In this document: positions 1 through 7,304 of the stretch, piece after piece | How positions within the stretch are numbered: the stretch's first letter is position 1 | Layout: every line of letters starts with the position of its first letter | Source: Salinilacihabitans rarus | GTDB taxonomy: Archaea > Halobacteriota > Halobacteria > Halobacteriales > Natrialbaceae | Assembly: GCF_024296665.1 (NCBI RefSeq) | Contig: NZ_CP100762.1 | Coordinates: forward strand, 186,001 to 250,000 | Direction of reading: 5' to 3' | DNA: 64,000 nucleotides | The notes under the pieces: model-generated | Databases searched by the model: none | Told to the model about the DNA's origin: nothing | Seen by the model: only the letters and a program-made list of their open reading frames with translations | Translations under genes and position numbers: made by a program

Positions 1-319
1 GTCCGCCGACGATCACGATGTCGGCGTACCGGTCGAGGACGTGGTCGAGCAGGTCGCCACCCTCGGAGGCGACCCCCTGCTCGCGCGCGAGCGCCCCGTC
101 GACGATGTCCAGCCAGCCGTTGACGAACACGAGCGCCGCGGCGCCCGCGTACCAGACGGGGTGGGCCCGTCCGCCGAGCAGGAACGCCGCCGCGGCGGCG
201 ACCGCCACCCCGAACGCGAGCGCGCTCACGCCGTCCGGCGACATCCCGATGCGGTCGAACCCCTTCACGAACGGGACGAGAAACCGCGACGCGTAGGGGC
301 GGAGTCTGTCGAGGGTCAC
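1..319 (-). CDS. CDP-alcohol phosphatidyltransferase, C-terminus missing at window edge
   Basis: Integral membrane enzyme that transfers a phosphoalcohol from a CDP-activated donor, most likely in archaeal phospholipid head-group synthesis. The family signature is complete in the visible part: D-x2-D-G-x2-A-R-x8-G-x3-D-x3-D, starting at DIVDGALAREQG and ending at DLLDHVLD (about residues 70-92). Two hydrophobic segments precede it. The start is a GTG at 317-319 whose GTGA overlaps the TGA of the upstream adenylate kinase gene, so the two are translationally coupled at the end of the hisC operon. The coding region runs off the window at base 1, so substrate specificity cannot be judged. Confidence 0.85.
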   Translation of the reverse strand, partial: MTLDRLRPYASRFLVPFVKGFDRIGMSPDGVSALAFGVAVAAAAAFLLGGRAHPVWYAGAAALVFVNGWLDIVDGALAREQGVASEGGDLLDHVLDRYADIVIVGG

Positions 320-834
320 GCCAGATACCCCACGAAGTCGACCTCGCCCGCGCTCGGTTCGCGCTCGCCGCGGACCACCGCCTCGAGTTCGTCGGCGACC
401 GCCTCGGGGTCGCGGTCGGTGGTGTCGACCTCGTAGACCGAGTCGAGGCCGTGGCGTTCGACCGCCTCGGCGAGGATCACGTCGAGCGCCTCGCTCTCCG
501 AATTTTCGGCGGCTTTCGCCTCGCTCTCGCCGCGCTCGCGCAGGCGCGTTTCGAGGTCGGCGGGCGCACAGCGCAGCACCGCCACCCGGTCGGCGTCGAG
601 GTGGTGGGCGAGGTGGGACTCGATCACGACGTCGTCCCGGTCCTCGAAGCGGGCCGCGAGCGCGTCGAGGTCCGCGACCAGACTGTCGCGCTCCGCGTCG
701 ACCTCGGTGTAGAGCCCCTCGCGTTCGAGGACGGCGTTGAGGTGGACCACCTCGAACTCCTCGATGCGGGCGGCGAGCAGGTCGGTCGCGGTCGTCTTCC
801 CCGTACCGGGGGTGCCGGTGACGGCGACCCTCAC
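316..834 (-). CDS. Archaeal AK6/Fap7-type adenylate kinase family protein
   Basis: P-loop nucleotide kinase of 172 residues. The Walker A motif GTPGTGKTT lies at residues 7-15, at the extreme N-terminus as in the AK6/Fap7 family. These proteins have adenylate kinase/ATPase activity and are linked to maturation of the small ribosomal subunit. The gene overlaps the hisC stop by 4 bp upstream and the CDP-alcohol phosphatidyltransferase start by 4 bp downstream, so it is the middle gene of a tightly coupled three-gene operon. The last 20 or so residues are family-typical and not truncated. The family assignment is firm; a specific role in ribosome assembly is inferred from homologs. Confidence 0.85.
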   Translation of the reverse strand: MRVAVTGTPGTGKTTATDLLAARIEEFEVVHLNAVLEREGLYTEVDAERDSLVADLDALAARFEDRDDVVIESHLAHHLDADRVAVLRCAPADLETRLRERGESEAKAAENSESEALDVILAEAVERHGLDSVYEVDTTDRDPEAVADELEAVVRGEREPSAGEVDFVGYLA

Positions 835-1961
835 GCGTCGGTCACCCCCCGGCGGTCGGCCTGGCGGTCGCGGTCGGCGAGCACTTCGTTGAGCGTCTCG
901 ACGGCGCGCTCGGTCTCGGCCTCGGTGCCGCAGGTGATCCGGATACAGCCCGGCAGGCCGAAACTCGTGCAGTCGCGGACGATGACGCCACGCTCTTGCA
1001 TCGCCTCGGCGACGGCCGTCGCCTCGCCGACGTCGACGAGGACGAAGTTACCCTCGCTCGGCCAGACGTCCGCGTCGATCCCCTCGCGCATGTACTCGCG
1101 GGCCTCGCGGGCGGTCTCGACGGTCCGCTCGACGTGCTCGTCGTCGCCGAGCGCCGCCAGCCCGGCCCGGCAGGCGATCTCGCTGGCCGCGAACGGGGTG
1201 TTCACGCGCGCGTAGGCGTCGGCCCACGCGTCGGGGACGATCGCGTATCCCAGCCGAATCCCCGCCAGCCCGTAGACCTTCGAGAACGTCCGGAGGACGG
1301 CCACGTCCTCGCGGGCGTCGAAGCCGTCGCGGCCCTCGATCAGGGCGACGGCGCTCTCGCGGTCGGCGAACTCGCCGTAGGCCTCGTCGACGACGACCAG
1401 CGCGTCGTCGCCCGTCCCGTCGGCGACTTCCGCGACGTCCGCGAGGGGGATCGTCGACCCGGAGGGGTTGTGCGGGCTCGTGAGGTAGACGACTCGCTCG
1501 CCGTCGTAGGCGTCGAGGACCGTTTCGGCGGTCTGGACGAAGTCGTCCTCGCGGGAGAGGCGGTACTCCTCGACCCCGCCGTGGTGGAAGCGGGCGCTCA
1601 TCCCGTAGTAGGCAAAGCCCGGCGTGGGGACGAGGACGCCGTCCCCGGGTTCGAGCGTCGCCCGCGAGAGGTAGTCGATGGCGCCGTCGCCGCCGTTGGC
1701 GAGCCACACCTGTTCGCTCGCGACGTCCCACCGCTCGGCGACGGCGTCGGTGAGGTCGGCGTGGGCGGCCGTCGGGTAGGAGCTAGCGCCGTCGGCGGCC
1801 TCGCGGATCGCCACCGCGGCCGCCGGCGAGGGGCCGTGGGGGTTCTCGTTGGAGGCGAGTTTGACGAACTCGTCGGGGTCGCGCCCGAGTTCGCGGGCGA
1901 CCTCCTCGATCCCCCGGCCGGCCTCGTAGGCGACGTGCTCCGACAGGTCGCGCGGTTGCAT
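831..1961 (-). CDS. hisC: Histidinol-phosphate aminotransferase
   Basis: Class I/II PLP-dependent aminotransferase of 376 residues that converts imidazole-acetol phosphate to histidinol phosphate in histidine biosynthesis. The N-terminal signature KLASNENPHGPSP (about residues 34-46) is typical of HisC. The PLP Schiff-base lysine is K228 in TFSKVYGLAGIRLGYA. The SPHNPSG motif (about residues 162-168) and the VDEAYGEF segment complete the cofactor site. The first gene of a three-gene operon; a TATA-like TTCTTAAG lies about 25-30 bp upstream of the ATG. hisD lies 37 kb away in the window, so the pathway is dispersed, as is usual in haloarchaea. Confidence 0.93.
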   Translation of the reverse strand: MQPRDLSEHVAYEAGRGIEEVARELGRDPDEFVKLASNENPHGPSPAAAVAIREAADGASSYPTAAHADLTDAVAERWDVASEQVWLANGGDGAIDYLSRATLEPGDGVLVPTPGFAYYGMSARFHHGGVEEYRLSREDDFVQTAETVLDAYDGERVVYLTSPHNPSGSTIPLADVAEVADGTGDDALVVVDEAYGEFADRESAVALIEGRDGFDAREDVAVLRTFSKVYGLAGIRLGYAIVPDAWADAYARVNTPFAASEIACRAGLAALGDDEHVERTVETAREAREYMREGIDADVWPSEGNFVLVDVGEATAVAEAMQERGVIVRDCTSFGLPGCIRITCGTEAETERAVETLNEVLADRDRQADRRGVTDA

Positions 1962-2015
1962 ATCAGGACCGTTCGCCTCGCGGCTCTTAAGAATGCTCTC
2001 CTGTACCGGCGGCGG

Positions 2016-2684
2016 TCAGTCGAACTGCGGGACCCGGTCGGTGCGAAGGGACGCCCTGAGCGCGGCGTCGGTGCCGCGTCTGAGCCGTTCGGAGGCCGCC
2101 TGCGTCGAGATGCCGAGTTCGGCCGCCAGTTCCGAGAGGGTGATCTCCCGCGGCACGTCGAAGTAGCCGCGCTCGATCGCCAGCGAGAGCGCCTCGTGCT
2201 GGGAATCGGTCAGGTCGACGCCGCCGCCCGGGCCGGGCGGGTGCGCGCGGACGCGGGCGAGCGTGAGGTCGACGCCGCAGTCGCGACAGGCGTCGTGGAA
2301 CGCCGAGAGGTCCGCCCGGGAGGCAAACCGGGCGCGGACGTCCCAGCGGTCGGCGCCGCGGGCTTCGAGGAGCGTGATCCGCGTCCCGGCGAGGGCCGCG
2401 AGGCGGCCCTCGGCCTCGTCGGACCACTCCACGCGGAACAGCCGCCAGCCGTCGGCGACGTCGCACAACTCGAGGGCCGCGACGTCGGGGCAGTTCGCCG
2501 CCCGGTCAGCGAACCGGCCGGCGTCGGCCCCGCCGACCCAGAGGTACGGCACGACCGCGTCGTCGGCCGGCACCAGTCGCTCGACCGCCACCTCGACGTC
2601 CAGCGGGCCGGCGAGCACGTCGCCGAGGACGAACTCCGAGGCGTCGATCTCGAACTCGGAGACGATCGCAGTCCGGTCGCTCAC
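2016..2684 (-). CDS. HTH-10 (Bat-type) transcriptional regulator
   Basis: Haloarchaeal regulator with an N-terminal sensor-like domain of about 150 residues and a C-terminal HTH-10 domain, the fold first described in bacterio-opsin activator Bat. The diagnostic C-terminal stretch starts LTDSQHEALSLAIERGYFD and continues through ELAAELGISTQAASERLRR. The start is uncertain. An in-frame GTG lies at 2709-2711 and another at 2682-2684. I prefer the second: a TATA-like TTTTATG at 2714-2720 would put the transcription start near it, and family members usually begin close to this point. Ligand and targets are unknown. It lies 61 bp downstream of the ligase gene on the same strand. Confidence 0.85.
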   Translation of the reverse strand: MSDRTAIVSEFEIDASEFVLGDVLAGPLDVEVAVERLVPADDAVVPYLWVGGADAGRFADRAANCPDVAALELCDVADGWRLFRVEWSDEAEGRLAALAGTRITLLEARGADRWDVRARFASRADLSAFHDACRDCGVDLTLARVRAHPPGPGGGVDLTDSQHEALSLAIERGYFDVPREITLSELAAELGISTQAASERLRRGTDAALRASLRTDRVPQFD

Positions 2685-2745
2685 GGTGTCAGTGAGACGG
2701 ACCGTCAGCACATAAAACCAATCGCCATTGCCGCGCGCGCCCGAC

Positions 2746-4530
2746 TCACGCCTCCGTCAGCGAGCGGACGCGGGCGAGCGAGTCGGCGTCCGCGGGGTCT
2801 TTGTCGTCGCGGACACCGAGAAAGCGCGGGAACCGGAGCGCGTAGCCCGAGGAGTACGTCGGCGAGGCCTGGATCTCCTCGTAGCCGACCTCGAAGACGA
2901 CCGCCGGTTCGACCTCGACGCGCTGGCCTTCGCTGGCCAGCACGTGTGGTTCGAGCAGGTCGGTCAGTTCCGCGAGCGTCTCGTCGTCGATGCCCGTCGC
3001 GACCTTGCCGATGGTCTCGAACCCCTCGTCGGCGCGCACCGAGAGTTCGAACGTCCCGAGGAACGTCGCCCGCCTCCCCTCGCCCCACTCCGCGCCCGTG
3101 ACGACGCAGTCGAGCGTCTCGACGTCCGGCTTGCGCTTCAGCCAGTGCTTACCGCGCCGGCCCGGCGTGTACGCCGAGTCGGGGTTCTTCAGCATGATCC
3201 CCTCGTGGCCGCCCGCGAGCGCCTCGGCGTCGATCCCCTCGATCTCCTCGGGGTCGTCGGTGTGCCACACGAGCGACAGCCCCCCGACGTCGCGCTCGTC
3301 GACCGCGTCGGCGTCGTCGGCGTCGGCGAGGACGGCCGTCAGGCAGTCGTGACGCGCCGTCAACGGCTCGTCGAGCAGGTCCTCCCCGCCGGCGTGCAGG
3401 CAGTCGAAGAAGACGGGCCGGACGGTGACGTCCTCGCGGGCCTTCTCGACGTCGTGCTTGCGGCGGAACCGCCGCAACACTTCCTGAAACGGCAGCGGGT
3501 CGCCCGCCTCGTCGATGGCGACCACTTCGCCGTCGAGGATCACGGCCTCGTCGAGGCGCTCGTCGGCGAACTCGACGACCTCCGGGAGCGCCTCCGTGAC
3601 GTCTTCCATGTTCCGCGAGAAGACGCGCGTCTCCCCGTCGGCGCCGCGGTGTAACTGGACGCGGGCGCCGTCGTACTTCCACTCGACGGCCGCCCCGTCC
3701 CACGCGTCGAGGGCTTCGGCCACCGTCCCCGCCTGCGCGAGCATCGCTCCGACGGGTCGGCCGACTTCGAGACCCATCGCGTCGATCCCTGCGGCGCCCG
3801 CATCGCGGGCGACGCGGGCGACCTCGCCGTAGTCGTTCGACACCTGGAGGGCGCGCTCGACCGACGCCCCGGGGACCTCGAACGCCGCGGCGATCGCGTC
3901 CCGAACCGTCCCCTCGCCGACGCCGATGCGCATCTCCGAGAGGACCAGTCGCGCGAGGTAGCGCGCCTCCTCGCTCGAACAGCGGTTGAAAAGCGAGAAC
4001 AGCAGGTCCTCCTTGCGGTCCTGACTGCCCGACCCCTCCGCCGCCGCGACCTCGGCGAGGGTGTCGAACACCTCGCGGACGGTGAGGGCGTCCGACCCGT
4101 CGTCGGCGCCCGCGCCGAACGCCGCGAGCCCCCGCTGGCCGCCGAAGTCGTAACTGGCGGCCACCTCGCCGATCTCGCCGACCGCCGCCAGCCGTTCCTC
4201 GACGTCGGCCGGCCCCACGTTCGTCCCGGCCGCGCGCGCGATCGCCGCGTAGCAGGTGTTCGGACCCACGTCCAGCTTTCGCGGGTCCCACGCCGGGAAC
4301 ACCCGCCCCTGGACGAACCGGGCGACGACTTCGAGGTCGTCGGTCGTCTCGCGCCCGCGGTTCGTCGCGTCGCCTCCCGCCGCTCGCCGCTCCGCGGCGG
4401 ACGCCGTCTCGTCGGCCTCGCTCGCCGCGCTCGCCTCGCGCAGTAACTCGGTCACGAGGTCGACGATCTCCAGATCGGCTGGCTCGGCTTCGATCGCGGC
4501 GGCCCGGTCGGCGAACGTGGCGAACTCCAT
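2746..4530 (-). CDS. lig: ATP-dependent DNA ligase
   Basis: Replicative/repair ligase of 594 residues that seals nicks through an enzyme-AMP intermediate. Domain order: N-terminal DNA-binding domain (about 1-240), adenylation domain with nucleotidyl-transfer motif KYDGARVQLH and the adenylated lysine K285, and a C-terminal OB-fold domain. Other visible motifs are the ILDGEVVA stretch (motif III), EGIMLKNPDSAY (motif IV) and KHWLKRKPD (motif V). The ending FPRFLGVRDDKDPADADS is typical of archaeal/eukaryal Lig1-type enzymes. An acidic, low-complexity insert sits at about residues 33-62, a normal haloadaptation. It is transcribed divergently from the efflux permease at 4674. Confidence 0.95.
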   Translation of the reverse strand: MEFATFADRAAAIEAEPADLEIVDLVTELLREASAASEADETASAAERRAAGGDATNRGRETTDDLEVVARFVQGRVFPAWDPRKLDVGPNTCYAAIARAAGTNVGPADVEERLAAVGEIGEVAASYDFGGQRGLAAFGAGADDGSDALTVREVFDTLAEVAAAEGSGSQDRKEDLLFSLFNRCSSEEARYLARLVLSEMRIGVGEGTVRDAIAAAFEVPGASVERALQVSNDYGEVARVARDAGAAGIDAMGLEVGRPVGAMLAQAGTVAEALDAWDGAAVEWKYDGARVQLHRGADGETRVFSRNMEDVTEALPEVVEFADERLDEAVILDGEVVAIDEAGDPLPFQEVLRRFRRKHDVEKAREDVTVRPVFFDCLHAGGEDLLDEPLTARHDCLTAVLADADDADAVDERDVGGLSLVWHTDDPEEIEGIDAEALAGGHEGIMLKNPDSAYTPGRRGKHWLKRKPDVETLDCVVTGAEWGEGRRATFLGTFELSVRADEGFETIGKVATGIDDETLAELTDLLEPHVLASEGQRVEVEPAVVFEVGYEEIQASPTYSSGYALRFPRFLGVRDDKDPADADSLARVRSLTEA

Positions 4531-4612
4531 CGGCGTGGTGTAGGCGACGGACCCCGCTTAAGCGTTGTCGGTGCGTGTTCGTGGGGCCGCGACGCCGCCG
4601 ACCTTCGCAATT

Positions 4613-4634
4613 GGTTTCAACATATTTTGAAACC
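4613..4634. promoter_or_regulatory. Inverted repeat upstream of the efflux permease, probable ArsR operator
   Basis: Perfect 8-bp arms GGTTTCAA (4613-4620) and TTGAAACC (4627-4634) with an AT-rich 6-bp spacer. The site lies 40 bp upstream of the permease ATG and just ahead of a TATA-like CTTATG (about 4640-4645), where a repressor would block transcription-factor B/TBP binding. The ArsR-family gene encoded 1.5 kb downstream in the same cluster is the obvious candidate to bind it. The palindrome is seen directly; the identity of its binder is inferred. Confidence 0.5.
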
Positions 4635-4673
4635 GATGCGCTTATGCCGCCGTCCATTTTAGATTAATTTGGA

Positions 4674-5831
4674 ATGGCGTCGCTACTCGGCGTACTCGAA
4701 GCGGTGGTCCGTGCAGGCATCGACGAAACGCTGTCGTACCTGACGCTTCACGTCATCACGTGTCTTGTGCCGGCGTTTTTCATCGCGGGGGGCATCTCCG
4801 CGCTGCTGTCCGACCGGTTCGTCACGAAGTACCTCGGCGGGGACGCGCCGAAACTCCACGCGTACAGTATCGCGTCGGTCTCCGGCGTGGCCCTCGCGGT
4901 GTGTAGCTGTACGATCCTGCCGATGTTCGCCGGACTGTACCGGAAAGGCGCCGGCATCGGACCGGCGACGGCATTCCTCTTCTCGGGGCCGGCGATCAAC
5001 GTCCTCGCGATCGTCTTCACCGCCCGCGTGCTCGGACTGCCGCTGGGCGGCGCCCGGGCGGTCTTCGCCGTCGCGATGGCCGGCGCGATCGGCCTCGCGA
5101 TGGCGTTCGCGTTCCGGGACGCCGAGGAGGGCGAGGGCGCGGTCGTCGCGACCGACGGCGGCTACGAGCAGGTCGTCGGCGGCGAGCGCCCGGCGTGGGT
5201 GACCGCCGCCTTCTTCGGCAGCATGGTCGCGATCCTGCTGATCGCGGCGTCCGGTCTGCTCTCGGTCGCGGTGAAGGTGGCCGCGCTCGCGCCGCTGTTC
5301 GCCCTGCTGGGCTACCTCCTGTGGGTCGAGTTCGACCGCGGCGAGATCGACGAGTGGCTCCAGGAGACGTGGTTCTTCACGCGGACGATCTTTCCGCTGC
5401 TGATCGTCGGGACGTTCGTCATCGGGATCATCGGCGCGGTCGCCGCGCTGGCACAGGGGATGGACCCCCTCGAACCGGTGGCCGTCGGCGAGCAGACCTT
5501 CGCGGCCCACCAGGTCGCACCCGGCCTGTTGACCCGCGAGGTCTTCGGCCAGACGACGCTGCTGTCGACGGGGCTGGCGTCGGTCATCGGCGCGGTCCTG
5601 TACATGCCGACGCTGCTGGAGGTACCGATCGTCGGTTCCCTGTTCGGCTACACGCAGGGGCTGATGGACGGCGGACCCGCGCTGACGCTGCTGCTGGCCG
5701 GACCGTCGCTCTCGCTGCCGAACATGATCGTCATCTGGAAGACGATCGGGACGAAGCGGACGGCGCTGTACCTCGTGCTCGTCGCCGTCGCCGCGACGGC
5801 CGCCGGCCTCCTGTGGGGGACGCTGCTGTAA
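4674..5831 (+). CDS. Permease of the ArsP/DUF318 family (metal or thiol-oxyanion efflux)
   Basis: Polytopic membrane protein of 385 residues with about 8-10 hydrophobic segments. The hallmark is the intramembrane cysteine pair in VCSCTILPMF (about residues 82-91), followed by GAGIGPATAFLFSGPAIN; PF03773 permeases share this arrangement. Members export methylated or trivalent arsenicals or other soft metal species. A cytoplasmic acidic loop (about 150-170) separates the two halves. It is followed 17 bp later by a CxxC thioredoxin-like gene and then by an ArsR regulator, a conserved gene set for redox-sensitive metal(loid) export. The substrate cannot be read from sequence. Confidence 0.85.
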   Translation: MASLLGVLEAVVRAGIDETLSYLTLHVITCLVPAFFIAGGISALLSDRFVTKYLGGDAPKLHAYSIASVSGVALAVCSCTILPMFAGLYRKGAGIGPATAFLFSGPAINVLAIVFTARVLGLPLGGARAVFAVAMAGAIGLAMAFAFRDAEEGEGAVVATDGGYEQVVGGERPAWVTAAFFGSMVAILLIAASGLLSVAVKVAALAPLFALLGYLLWVEFDRGEIDEWLQETWFFTRTIFPLLIVGTFVIGIIGAVAALAQGMDPLEPVAVGEQTFAAHQVAPGLLTREVFGQTTLLSTGLASVIGAVLYMPTLLEVPIVGSLFGYTQGLMDGGPALTLLLAGPSLSLPNMIVIWKTIGTKRTALYLVLVAVAATAAGLLWGTLL

Positions 5832-5848
5832 CACCACGACTACCAACC

Positions 5849-6091
5849 ATGAAAATCGAAGTGATCGGACCCGGCTGTCCACGGTGCAAGAAGACCGAAC
5901 GGCGCGTCGAGGACGCGCTCGAAGCGCTCGACGGTCGCGTCGACGCGACCGTCGAGAAAGTCAGCGACCAGATGGAGATCATCGACCGCGGCGTCATGCA
6001 CACGCCAGCCGTCGCCGTCGACGGCGACGTGAAGACGGAGGGCGATATTCCCGAGGTCGACCGACTGGTGGAGATCTTCCGGGCCGCCTGA
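5849..6091 (+). CDS. Small thioredoxin-like redox-active disulfide protein
   Basis: An 80-residue single-domain thioredoxin fold of the MTH895 type. The redox pair is in GPGCPRCKK (C11 and C14), and the cis-proline segment MHTPAVAVDG is clear. It begins at the first ATG after the permease stop and sits in the same operon. In related clusters this small thioredoxin accompanies ArsP/DUF318 permeases, probably reducing or delivering the thiol-reactive substrate. It lacks the dimer-forming extension of glutaredoxins and any signal peptide, so it should be cytoplasmic. The family is confident; the partner function is inferred from context. Confidence 0.88.
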   Translation: MKIEVIGPGCPRCKKTERRVEDALEALDGRVDATVEKVSDQMEIIDRGVMHTPAVAVDGDVKTEGDIPEVDRLVEIFRAA

Positions 6092-6185
6092 GGCCCGCGA
6101 GTCTCGGCCCGTCGCGTCTCGGGGCGGCCGAGCGGGTCGATGCATACACTAATTTGTCCTGGCGACCTAGTCCATCTGGAAAGGG

Positions 6186-6521
6186 ATGTCCGCGCAATCC
6201 AACGAGTTTCGGGTGTCGGAGGAGGAGATGGACCGCCTCGAGGCCGTCGCCGAGGCGGCCGACGTCGAGCGTGCGCTCGCCATCTTCAAGGCGCTGGCCG
6301 ACGACCGCCGCCTGCTCATCATGCGACTGCTCGCCGAGTCCGAACTCTGCGTCTGCGACCTCGTCGAGGTGTTCGACATCGAGTACTCGAAGCTCTCCTA
6401 CCACCTCAAACAGTTGAAGGAGGCCGACCTCGTCACCGCCGACCGCGACGGCAACTACGTGACCTACCGCCCGACCGAGCGCGGCGACGAAGTCGTCGAA
6501 ATCGTTCGGGACATCTCCTGA
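6186..6521 (+). CDS. ArsR/SmtB-family metal(loid)-responsive repressor
   Basis: Winged-helix regulator of 111 residues. The alpha3 metal-site motif ELCVCDLVEVF (about residues 56-66) carries the Cys-x-Cys pair used by ArsR-type sensors, followed by the recognition helix SKLSYHLKQLKEADLV. The N-terminal 30 residues form an extra helix common in archaeal members. It lies 94 bp downstream of the thioredoxin-like gene with an AT-rich box ACTAATTT (6147-6154) in between, so it may have its own promoter. It likely represses the permease operon through the inverted repeat at 4613-4634. Which metal it senses is unknown. Confidence 0.88.
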   Translation: MSAQSNEFRVSEEEMDRLEAVAEAADVERALAIFKALADDRRLLIMRLLAESELCVCDLVEVFDIEYSKLSYHLKQLKEADLVTADRDGNYVTYRPTERGDEVVEIVRDIS

Positions 6522-6597
6522 GCCGAACCCGATACTCGGTCTACAAAAACGAATTTCAGGAAACCGTTACGGTCGGCCGGTCCCTCCCTCCGGTCGC

Positions 6598-7200
6598 ATG
6601 ACGAACTACGACCTTCCCGACCTGCCGTACGACTACGACGCCCTGGAACCGCACATCAGCGAGCAGGTGCTGACGTGGCACCACGACACCCACCACCAGG
6701 GCTACGTCGACGGCTGGAACGGCGCCGAGGAGACGCTGGCGGAGAACCGCGAGGCCGGCGACTTCGACGCCTCGCCCGCCGCGTTGCGAAGCGTCACCCA
6801 CAACGGCTCCGGCCACGTCCTCCACGACCTGTTCTGGAAGAACATGAGCCCGGAGGGCGGCGACGAGCCCTCGGGCGACCTCGCCGACCGCATCGAGGCA
6901 GACTTCGGCTCCTACGAGGCCTGGAAAGGCGAGTTCGAGGCCGCCGCGGGCGCCGCCGGCGGCTGGGCCCTGCTGGTGTACGACTCGTTCTCGAACCAGC
7001 TACGCAACGTGGTCGTCGACAAGCACGACCAGGGCGCGCTGTGGGGTAGCCACCCGATTCTCGCGTGTGACGTCTGGGAGCACTCCTACTACCACGACTA
7101 CGGCCCCGCCCGCGGCGAGTTCGTCGACGCCTTCTTCGAGGTCGTCGACTGGGAGGAGCCCGAACGCCGCTACGAGGCGGCCGTCGAACGGTTCGAGTAG
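6598..7200 (+). CDS. sod: Superoxide dismutase (Mn/Fe family)
   Basis: Cytoplasmic enzyme of 200 residues that converts superoxide to oxygen and hydrogen peroxide. The N-terminus DLPDLPYDYDALEPHIS is typical. Metal ligands are visible: H28 in TWHHDTHHQGYV, the second His in the HNGSGHVLHDLFW region, and Asp/His in CDVWEHSYYHDY. Haloarchaeal members normally use manganese; the GGWALLVYD segment around the metal pocket fits this, but metal choice is not certain from sequence. Monocistronic, with an AT-rich box near 6541-6550. The full length matches the family. Confidence 0.95.
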   Translation: MTNYDLPDLPYDYDALEPHISEQVLTWHHDTHHQGYVDGWNGAEETLAENREAGDFDASPAALRSVTHNGSGHVLHDLFWKNMSPEGGDEPSGDLADRIEADFGSYEAWKGEFEAAAGAAGGWALLVYDSFSNQLRNVVVDKHDQGALWGSHPILACDVWEHSYYHDYGPARGEFVDAFFEVVDWEEPERRYEAAVERFE

Positions 7201-7304
7201 GCACCGTTCTCTCCTCGCGTTCCCCCTCACCGCCCCGGGCCCGTCTCGCCGACCCACGCCCGGAGTAGCGTGCATTCAAGGGCGTCCGTCGCACACGGGC
7301 GAGC

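Noticed and set aside
996-3101. A 701-codon open frame on the plus strand opposite hisC, HTH-10 and ligase genes
   Set aside because: Mirror frame of GC-rich coding sequence; its translation is Arg/Gly/Val-rich without any family motif, whereas the minus-strand genes have complete signatures.
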